A stretch of DNA of 6,714 bases from an uncultured Eubacteriales bacterium (GTDB lineage: Bacteria; Bacillota; Clostridia; Oscillospirales; Acutalibacteraceae). A model generated the notes under the pieces. It saw nothing but the letters and a program-made list of their open reading frames with translations. It searched no databases and was not told the origin of the DNA. The stretch lies in the NCBI GenBank assembly GCA_900321665.1, contig ONWY01000073.1, positions 1 through 6,714 of the forward strand, written 5' to 3'. The position numbers were made by a program, and so were the translations under genes. Positions within the stretch are counted from its first letter, which is position 1, and each line of letters starts with the position of its first letter. Of this stretch, positions 1 to 5,084 are shown piece by piece.

Positions 1-1144
1 TGCTCTGCCCTGCCGCGATGGTATCGGTTGAGGGATTGATTCTGAATTTGTCGGCGGAAGCGCTCGAAAGGGTCACCCTTGCGCTTCTGGAGGAATTATT
101 CTTTAAGACCACATAGTTTGTGGTGGTCATTTTATATGACGAATTGAGCTCGAATTTATCCACCGAATTGGAAGTGCTTGTTTTAAAGCTAACACCCAAG
201 CCCGCTTTTTCTCTGTTTGCATAAGTCGGTGCAAAGGTTAAAGTAGAGCTGTTGGTGACAGTAAAGCTCTTGGTTAACGAAAAATTATTGGAAACGGAGG
301 AATTGAGCGTGTCATAAGTGGCGCTCAAGCTGACGGTTCTGGTGTTTGCCGCAGGGTTGTTGGCATCGCCGGTGCCCTTGACGGTCATCACATTTGCCGT
401 TTGCGAGAAGGTAAGACCAGTGACCGGCTGGTAGGTAAATTTCGGTGCCACCATAGTCACGCCCCACTGGTCAACTGCCGAGAAGGTTTGGTCTGCCGAG
501 GTAGCATTTAAACCTGCGGGCAAAGTGAGGTTTTTCATGGTCGCATTGCCCTGCTTTGCATAGGGGTAATACTGCAAAAGCGAGCTGACATTGGAGAACA
601 TCAGCGAGCTGGTGCCGATACCGTTGCTGCGCTCAATTTTGGAAAAATCATAAATGTTCTCAAACGAGCCGATTTCCGCATTCCAAATTTTCATGCCGGC
701 ATAGATACCGGAATCATTATCGCTTACATTGGTCTTTTTCACGGAAACGGTCGCCTTCTGCGGGAAGCCGGCAAGCACCGCATAATATGTGAAGCTGCCC
801 TCTCCCTCGGCATTAAAGACATTGGCTGCAATCACATCTTCAAACCTCACGCTCTGCTCGGGAGCAGTGCCGTTATTCGGCTTAAAGGTCAAAGTGATAT
901 CGCCCGCCTCGGAGAGAATCGCTTTGGGTGCAACGGAAATATTCGGGCTGTATTTGACCACATCCACTTCCACAAGATATTTGCCGGATAACGCATCACT
1001 TTGTGTGTAGCTGACCGCCTCGGAGCCGTTGGAAAGCTCCTGCGGATAGGTTGCCGCCACACTGCTTGGCAGCACAAATACCATGCTTGAAAGCAGCACG
1101 GCAATCGCTAAACAAAGTGATAGTGCTTTTTTCATTGTTTTCAT
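1..1144 (-). CDS. Secreted protein of unknown function, N-terminal part (cut by the left edge)
   Basis: An open frame of 381 codons reads from ATG at 1144 to the left edge without a stop. The start is set by AGGAGG at 1152-1157, 7 nt upstream; a second in-frame ATG at 1135 is less well placed. Residues 1-6 are basic (MKTMKK), residues 7-27 are hydrophobic, and S-V-A-A at 28-31 offers a signal peptidase I site, so the protein is probably exported. The mature part is rich in Ser, Thr, Asn and Val, has no further membrane span in the visible part, and looks like beta-sandwich surface-protein sequence. The stretch near residues 345-381 (VVLKNNSSRSARVTL, then a PST.TIAAG pattern) resembles the Ig-like repeats of bacterial surface proteins, but only weakly. 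I do not recognise the family and cannot assign a function. It has its own promoter and lies downstream of the LCP gene's terminator, so it is probably a separate unit. Any C-terminal anchor would lie outside the window. Confidence 0.85.
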   Translation of the reverse strand, partial: MKTMKKALSLCLAIAVLLSSMVFVLPSSVAATYPQELSNGSEAVSYTQSDALSGKYLVEVDVVKYSPNISVAPKAILSEAGDITLTFKPNNGTAPEQSVRFEDVIAANVFNAEGEGSFTYYAVLAGFPQKATVSVKKTNVSDNDSGIYAGMKIWNAEIGSFENIYDFSKIERSNGIGTSSLMFSNVSSLLQYYPYAKQGNATMKNLTLPAGLNATSADQTFSAVDQWGVTMVAPKFTYQPVTGLTFSQTANVMTVKGTGDANNPAANTRTVSLSATYDTLNSSVSNNFSLTKSFTVTNSSTLTFAPTYANREKAGLGVSFKTSTSNSVDKFELNSSYKMTTTNYVVLKNNSSRSARVTLSSASADKFRINPSTDTIAAGQS

Positions 1145-1177
1145 ACCCTTGCCTCCTTTGAAACACTATATAAAATA

Positions 1178-1206
1178 ATTATATATGCGCGAGAAAAAAA
1201 TGACAA
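1178..1206 (-). promoter_or_regulatory. Sigma-A promoter of the secreted-protein gene
   Basis: On the minus strand, a -35 box TTGTCA (1201-1206, five of six consensus bases) and a perfect -10 TATAAT (1178-1183) are 17 bp apart. Transcription would begin near 1170, leaving a leader of about 26 nt that contains the AGGAGG ribosome binding site. The promoter lies just beyond the upstream gene's terminator, which supports independent expression. Confidence 0.8.
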
Positions 1207-1214
1207 TGGTCATT
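1199..1214. promoter_or_regulatory. Candidate operator dyad over the -35 box
   Basis: AATGAC-4-GTCATT is a perfect 6-bp inverted repeat in 16 bp, and one further central pair also matches. It covers the whole -35 box of the promoter for the secreted-protein gene, the position expected for a repressor site. Short dyads arise by chance in AT-rich DNA and no regulator gene is visible nearby, so the role is inference. Confidence 0.35.
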
Positions 1215-1243
1215 CCTACAAAGAATTTTAAAAAAAATTGTGC

Positions 1244-1288
1244 AAAAACAACAATACCCGACAAGCAAATGCATTGCTTGTCGGGTAT
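1244..1288 (-). terminator. Intrinsic terminator after the LCP gene
   Basis: A perfect 15-bp stem (1254-1268 paired with 1274-1288, 5-nt loop) begins 14 bp after the LCP stop codon. On the minus strand it is followed by TTGTTGTTTTT. It separates the LCP gene from the secreted-protein gene downstream. Confidence 0.85.
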
Positions 1289-1302
1289 CAAAATCATGTG
1301 GT

Positions 1303-2505
1303 TTATTCTCCGTAAATAAATGTTCTCAGCTCCGATTTATTCCTATCAAAATCAATCGAAAGCGCCTCTTGTGCGCCGAAATACCGGCTGGTGTAGCTGT
1401 CATCGACCGGGATGCGCAGCTGCTCCACATCATAGCTCAGGTAGCCGAGCGCGCCCAGCCCGATACCGAGCATTTCACCCTTGGTGATATCGGTTTTTAC
1501 CTGCGGCAAAATCACCTCGGCGAGCTTGTAATCGGTAACGGGACCCGCATGCTTGACCTTGTCCACAATCGCGCTCATCACCTTGCGCTGGCGCTGGGTG
1601 CGCATAAAATCGGAATCGAGGTAGCGAATGCGGCAATACACGAGCGCTTCATCGCCGTTGAGTTTTGTCACCCCTGCGGAAACGGTTTGGCTGGTGGTGT
1701 CATTGATAAAATCGGCTTCCTTTTGTGTCACCTCTACCTCAACACCGCCGAGTTCATCAATAATTGAGGCGAAAATTTCGAAGTCCACTAATGCATAATT
1801 ATCAATCTTAATGCCGAAATTATACTCTATTGTATCCATCAGCAGACCCGCACCGCCAAAGGCAAACGCCGCATTGAGCTTTGCATAATCGTGGTCGGGA
1901 ATATACACCCAGGTATCGCGCATAAACGAAGTCAGCTTAATTTTGCGGTGCACCCTGTCGATACTCACCAACATCACCGAGTCCGAGCGCTGCGAGCCGC
2001 CGCTGTCATCATCACAGCCGATAAATAGGATATTTTTGACTCTGCGGTCGCTCATCAGTTTAGAGGAATCAAGGTATAGGTTGCTGTGCTCGCTGGGCAC
2101 ATAATTTATCTTGTCCAACAGCGAGTAGCCGAAGAAGCCGACCACGCCGACCAAGAGCACGACCACTGCCAAAACAACCGCTAAAATGCGCTTTGCCACG
2201 CGCTTTTTAGAGCTTGCCCTGCGCGGCGGGCGCTGCCGGTTGCTTTCCCCGGAGCCGTGCGGGGTTGAGGAATAGATATCTTCGTAACCTTCGCTGCGCT
2301 TGACCGCCCTTGTACCGCGATTTTCCTTGGTATAAACATCGCGCGTGGGGCGAGCATAGAAATTGGTATAATTCTCCGGTGAAACAGGTCTGTCTGACCT
2401 GCCGGAAGAGATGTCTTCATAGGTATCCGGCGTGCGCGCACGGCGCGCATCGGTATCTTCCCTACCGGAATAAATATCTTCATATTCTCCGTTAAATCTG
2501 CTCAA
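1303..2505 (-). CDS. LytR-CpsA-Psr (LCP) family cell-wall glycopolymer ligase
   Basis: LCP proteins are membrane-anchored enzymes that transfer wall glycopolymers (teichoic acids, capsule) from undecaprenyl carriers to peptidoglycan. This one has 400 residues from the TTG start at 2505, which I prefer over GTG 2523 because GGAGGT sits 4 nt upstream of the TTG while the GTG has no site. Residues 1-100 form a polar, Tyr/Arg/Ser-rich cytoplasmic tail with three YEDI[YS]S repeats (about 8-13, 30-35 and 74-79). A single membrane span follows at about 107-128. The LCP catalytic domain (about 158-320) shows NILFIG at its start, the QRSDS motif (Arg173, Asp175), FMRDTWV (Arg196, Asp197), KLNAAFAFGG, and the Arg-rich CRIRY...FMRTQRQR segment (Arg292, Arg294, Arg302, Arg305), the residues that hold the lipid pyrophosphate. 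Length and order fit an intact enzyme. The polymer it handles cannot be told from the window. No clear promoter of its own was found; it lies downstream of rnpB on the same strand. Confidence 0.93.
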   Translation of the reverse strand: MSRFNGEYEDIYSGREDTDARRARTPDTYEDISSGRSDRPVSPENYTNFYARPTRDVYTKENRGTRAVKRSEGYEDIYSSTPHGSGESNRQRPPRRASSKKRVAKRILAVVLAVVVLLVGVVGFFGYSLLDKINYVPSEHSNLYLDSSKLMSDRRVKNILFIGCDDDSGGSQRSDSVMLVSIDRVHRKIKLTSFMRDTWVYIPDHDYAKLNAAFAFGGAGLLMDTIEYNFGIKIDNYALVDFEIFASIIDELGGVEVEVTQKEADFINDTTSQTVSAGVTKLNGDEALVYCRIRYLDSDFMRTQRQRKVMSAIVDKVKHAGPVTDYKLAEVILPQVKTDITKGEMLGIGLGALGYLSYDVEQLRIPVDDSYTSRYFGAQEALSIDFDRNKSELRTFIYGE

Positions 2506-2509
2506 GCTG

Positions 2510-2515
2510 ACCTCC
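2510..2515 (-). promoter_or_regulatory. Ribosome binding site deciding the TTG start of the LCP gene
   Basis: GGAGGT on the minus strand lies 4 nt before TTG 2505. The in-frame GTG at 2523 lies upstream of this site, inside the leader hairpin, and has no good Shine-Dalgarno sequence. This favours the shorter protein starting MSRFNGEYEDI. Confidence 0.65.
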
Positions 2516-2520
2516 GCAAG

Positions 2521-2552
2521 CACCTCGCTTTTTGAAAGCAGGGTGTTTTTTT
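2521..2552 (+). terminator. Terminator-like hairpin facing plus, in the leader of the minus-strand LCP gene
   Basis: CACCTCGCTTT and AAAGCAGGGTG form an 11-position stem (one mismatch, one wobble) around a 3-nt TTG loop (2532-2534), with seven T following on the plus strand. No plus-strand gene precedes it, so it may end antisense transcription or may work instead as a 5' hairpin in the LCP messenger, where it stands 5 nt upstream of the GGAGG site. The structure is visible; the role is not. Confidence 0.45.
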
Positions 2553-2682
2553 ATCGTTATTCCGTGCATTTGCTCGATTTGAATGTTTGCGCGCAAAAAA
2601 GCATTTTTTATCACGCAAGCTGTTGATATAAGGCTATCTTTTGCTCGCCGCATTCACTTTTATTAAAAAACCTTTTTCCGAA

Positions 2683-2820
2683 GCCCGCATTTTATCGGTG
2701 GGTGCATTGGTGATATTCGGCTATTTTTTACTGCAGCAAGCAAACGCGACGCAGGAATACTTTGTGTATTGCAAGGAGCGTTTGCACCGCCTTTTCACTT
2801 CTTGTTAATCGAAAATTCTA
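2683..2820 (+). repeat. Nested-palindrome repeat, copy 1 (decayed right side)
   Basis: Bases 2689-2790 align without gaps to 2837-2938 at 84 of 102 positions. Inside are an 8-bp perfect stem GCAAACGC/GCGTTTGC (2740-2747 with 2778-2785) and a nested stem AATAC/GTATT (2756-2760 with 2766-2770) closing a TTTGT loop. The right flank (AATCGAAAATTCTA, 2807-2820) resembles the right terminal repeat of copy 2, but the long middle arm is missing, so this copy looks like a partly decayed, shortened version. The outer ends are approximate. Strand is given in the same sense as copy 2. Confidence 0.7.
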
Positions 2821-2829
2821 TTTTCCAAA

Positions 2830-2991
2830 GGGTAGTATTTTATTCGTGGGCGCATAGCGCATATGCCGCTATTTTTTATCACAGCAAGTAAACACGACGC
2901 AGGCATACTTTGTGTATGCCAAGGAGCGTTTGCGCCGCTGTGGTGAAAAAGAGCAAATAGGCGCATGTGCACATCGGATAAAATTCTACCC
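2830..2991 (+). repeat. Nested-palindrome, MITE-like repeat, copy 2 (complete), next to rnpB
   Basis: The element starts GGGTAG and ends CTACCC. Its first 17 bases (2830-2846) match the reverse complement of its last 17 (2975-2991) at 15 positions, and the similarity continues inward with small gaps. Further stems are nested inside: 2868-2885 with 2937-2954 (15 of 18 Watson-Crick), 2888-2895 with 2926-2933, and a perfect 7-bp GGCATAC/GTATGCC (2902-2908 with 2914-2920) around TTTGT. Such an element of about 160 bp with no coding capacity fits a miniature inverted-repeat transposable element, or a structured RNA spread as a repeat. I see no clear target-site duplication. It ends only 3-4 bp from the base of the RNase P RNA P1 helix. 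Confidence 0.7.
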
Positions 2992-2996
2992 CAATA

Positions 2997-3350
2997 ATAA
3001 CTGCGCCTGTAAGCCGAGTTCTGTTTTTCAGGTAATTATCTATCTCGACTGCACATTACTGTACAGCTCCAGCTGTCCGTTGAAGTATGGGTCGGGCAAA
3101 CCACTTCGGTCGACATTGCTCCGGATAGGGTTTACAGGGCTTCCCTGTTACCAAAGAAGCCGGTGAGCTCTTACCTCGCCTTTCCACCCTTACCGATAAA
3201 AATCGGCGGTATATCTCTGTTGCACTTTCCCGAGGGTCACCCCCGGCGGCCGTTAGCCGTTATCCTGCCCTGCGGAGCTCGGACTTTCCTCATAGATGTG
3301 CAGCGGGAAATCTCCGCAGCACACCCACGCAATTACCCGGCGCAGTTATT
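2997..3350 (-). ncRNA. rnpB: RNase P RNA, bacterial type A
   Basis: This is the catalytic RNA of RNase P, which with the RnpA protein removes 5' leaders from tRNA precursors. On the minus strand it holds the universal 5' element GAGGAAAGTCCGAGCTCC (3274-3291) and the universal 3' element ACAGAACTCGGCTTAC (3009-3024). Within these, CCGAG and CTCGG are complementary, as needed for helix P4. The ends pair as a P1 helix: AACTGCGCC (3339-3347) with GGCGCAGTT (2999-3007), extendable by four A-T pairs. The central GGTAAGAGCTCACC and GTAAACCCTATCCGGAGCAA segments match the type-A layout of E. coli-like and clostridial RNAs rather than the Bacillus type B. Ends are set by P1 and by the promoter, within a few bases. 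No clear intrinsic terminator follows. Confidence 0.97.
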
Positions 3351-3356
3351 AAGGAT

Positions 3357-3385
3357 ATTATAAAAGATAAAATAAAACTTGTCAA
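3357..3385 (-). promoter_or_regulatory. Consensus promoter of rnpB
   Basis: On the minus strand, TTGACA (3380-3385) and TATAAT (3357-3362) are both perfect and 17 bp apart. The predicted start near 3350 coincides with the beginning of the P1 helix, so this promoter also fixes the 5' end of the RNA. Its strength suits an abundant housekeeping RNA. Confidence 0.92.
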
Positions 3386-3391
3386 TTCTCA

Positions 3392-3420
3392 TTGACGAAA
3401 TTATCATTTATTGTTATACT
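3392..3420 (+). promoter_or_regulatory. Promoter of the ABC-F gene, divergent from rnpB
   Basis: TTGACG (3392-3397) and TATACT (3415-3420) with a 17-bp spacer lie 40 bp before the start codon. The -35 box is 6 bp from the rnpB -35 box on the other strand. No hairpin or leader peptide of the kind that controls antibiotic-resistance ABC-F genes is visible in the short leader, which fits a housekeeping member. Confidence 0.8.
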
Positions 3421-3459
3421 AAATAATTAGTAATTTAATTTGTATAAAGGGGAAACAGT

Positions 3460-5070
3460 ATGATTTCAACAAATGATATCACCGTGCAGTTTGGCGGTCA
3501 GGAGCTGTTTAAGCATGTCAACATCACCTTCACACCCGGCAACTGCTACGGTTTAATCGGTGCCAACGGCGCCGGCAAATCCACCTTTTTAAAGGTGCTC
3601 AGCGGCGAAATCGAGCCGGATGGCGGTCAGGTCTTTATCACACCGGGCGAGCGGCTTTCGGTTTTGAAGCAGGACCACTTTGCGTATGATGAATTTGAGG
3701 TGGTGCAAACGGTCATCATGGGCAACGAGCGCATGATAGAGATTATGAAGCAAAAGGATGAAATATATGCCAAGGAGGACTTCACCGAGGAGGATGGCGA
3801 AATTGCCGCCAACTTAGAAGCGGAGTTTGCCGAAATGGGCGGTTGGGAAGCCGAGAGCGATGCAGAGTACCTGCTCAACAAGCTCGGCATTACCGATGAA
3901 TTTCACTTTATGAAAATGGCAGAGCTTTCCAATGAGCAAAAGGTCAAGGTGCTCTTAGCACAGGCGCTGTTCGGCAACCCCGATATTTTGTTGCTTGACG
4001 AGCCGACCAACCACTTGGATTTGGCTGCCATTCGCTGGCTTGAGAGCTTTTTGATGGATTTCCCGAACACGGTCATCGTCGTATCCCACGACAGGCATTT
4101 TCTGAACACCGTGTGCACCCACATTGCCGATGTGGACTTCGGTGAAATCAATCTGTACACCGGTAATTACGATTTCTGGTATGATTACACCCAAATCCGC
4201 CAGCGCCAACAAAGAGAGCAAAACAAGAAAAACGAGCAGAAGGCGCAGGAGTTAAAGGAATTTATCTCCCGCTTTGCGGCAAATGCCTCCAAATCCAAGC
4301 AGGCAACCAGCCGCAGAAAGCAGTTAGAGGCGCTGGAATTGATTGATATGCCGGTTTCCTCCAGGCGCTTCCCCTTTGTCGGCTTCACACCCGACAGAAC
4401 CGTCGGCAACGATTTGCTGATGGTGGAGGGCTTAACCAAAACCATTGGTGAGAGAAAGGTGCTCGACAATGTTTCTTTTGTCATCAACCCGCACGACAAG
4501 GTCGCCTTTGTCGGCTCCGATGCATTGGCAAAAACCACCTTGTTTAAAATTTTAATGGGCGAAATGGAGCCGGATGCCGGCACCTTCAAGTGGGGTGTCA
4601 CCACCTCCCAAGCATATATGCCCAGTGACAACAGCGAATTTTTTGACGGGTGCGAGCTGAATCTCGTGGATTGGCTCAGGCAGTTTACCGATCTGTTTTT
4701 GGAAACCGATATTCGCGGCTGGCTCGGCAGAATGCTCTTTAACGGCGACGAGGTCTACAAAAAAGCCAAGGTGCTCTCGGGTGGTGAAAAGGTCAGGTGC
4801 ATGCTGTGCAAGCTGATGCTCAGCGGCGCGAATGTGCTCATTTTGGATGAGCCGACCAACCACCTGGACTTGGAGAGCATCACTGCGCTCAATAACGGCT
4901 TAATCAACTATCCCGAGACCGTGATTTTCACCTCCCACGACCACCAATTTATCCAAACGATTGCCAACCGCATCATCAACCTTGAAGACGGCCATATCGA
5001 TGACCACCTTTGCACTTATGATGATTATCTTGAAATGCTCGGCGAGGATAAGTTAAAGCATATCAGATAA
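3460..5070 (+). CDS. ykpA: ABC-F family ATPase, YkpA/YbiT type
   Basis: ABC-F proteins are soluble twin-ATPase factors that act at the ribosomal E site; the YkpA/YbiT branch is a housekeeping type whose exact role is not settled. The protein has 536 residues, close to the usual 530-540. Domain 1 has Walker A GANGAGKST (34-42), Q-loop Gln71, signature position LSNEQ (156-160), Walker B LLLDEP with catalytic Glu181, and His210. A charged linker (about 244-300, ending in NASKSKQATSRRKQLEALE) joins the halves. Domain 2 has a weak Walker A, GSDALAKTT (352-360), Q-loop Gln384, signature LSGGE (439-443), Walker B LILDEP with Glu464, and His493. There are no membrane spans. AAAGGGG before ATG 3460 supports the start. 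GTFKWGVTTSQAY and LNLVDWLRQF are typical of this branch. The weak second Walker A is, as I recall, a family trait; the loss of both glycines in the first signature is more marked than usual. The decarboxylase gene follows after 14 bp. Confidence 0.95.
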   Translation: MISTNDITVQFGGQELFKHVNITFTPGNCYGLIGANGAGKSTFLKVLSGEIEPDGGQVFITPGERLSVLKQDHFAYDEFEVVQTVIMGNERMIEIMKQKDEIYAKEDFTEEDGEIAANLEAEFAEMGGWEAESDAEYLLNKLGITDEFHFMKMAELSNEQKVKVLLAQALFGNPDILLLDEPTNHLDLAAIRWLESFLMDFPNTVIVVSHDRHFLNTVCTHIADVDFGEINLYTGNYDFWYDYTQIRQRQQREQNKKNEQKAQELKEFISRFAANASKSKQATSRRKQLEALELIDMPVSSRRFPFVGFTPDRTVGNDLLMVEGLTKTIGERKVLDNVSFVINPHDKVAFVGSDALAKTTLFKILMGEMEPDAGTFKWGVTTSQAYMPSDNSEFFDGCELNLVDWLRQFTDLFLETDIRGWLGRMLFNGDEVYKKAKVLSGGEKVRCMLCKLMLSGANVLILDEPTNHLDLESITALNNGLINYPETVIFTSHDHQFIQTIANRIINLEDGHIDDHLCTYDDYLEMLGEDKLKHIR

Positions 5071-5084
5071 AAACAGAGGTTATT

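Larger units (their letters stand above)
2553..2994. other. Gene-free stretch between the LCP gene and rnpB, filled largely by repeats
   Basis: No reading frame here has a ribosome binding site or protein-like sequence. From about 2683 to 2991 it is occupied by the two repeat copies listed separately. The rest (2553-2682) is AT-rich, with a 12-bp palindrome TTTGCGCGCAAA (about 2586-2597) and a short match, GCATTTTTTATCACGCAAG at 2601-2619, to the inside of copy 2 (2868-2887). That match may be a remnant of a third copy. I see no convincing intrinsic terminator for rnpB and no good promoter for the LCP gene here. Confidence 0.6.

Noticed and set aside
1240..1767. A 175-codon plus-strand frame
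   Set aside because: It is antisense to the LCP gene, whose catalytic motifs are clear in the other strand; its start lies in the LCP terminator region and no ribosome binding site is present.
2700..2800. A repeated peptide (YFLxQQxNxTQxYFVYxKERL) readable in both repeat copies
   Set aside because: Every differing codon in the core changes the amino acid, copy 2 and copy 1 have no common start, and base-paired stems explain the conservation better.
2683..2991. CRISPR array
   Set aside because: Only two imperfect units of 102 bp or more at 82% identity, no short exact repeats with spacers, and no cas genes.
2912..3363. Two plus-strand frames (2912-3166 and 3163-3363) that could be read as small proteins
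   Set aside because: They lie on the antisense side of the RNase P RNA gene and in the repeat, have no proper ribosome binding site, and their sequence is explained by the conserved RNA.
3421..3459. Antibiotic-sensing leader in front of the ABC-F gene
   Set aside because: The leader is too short (about 33 nt), with no leader peptide frame and no hairpin, and the protein belongs to the housekeeping YkpA/YbiT branch.
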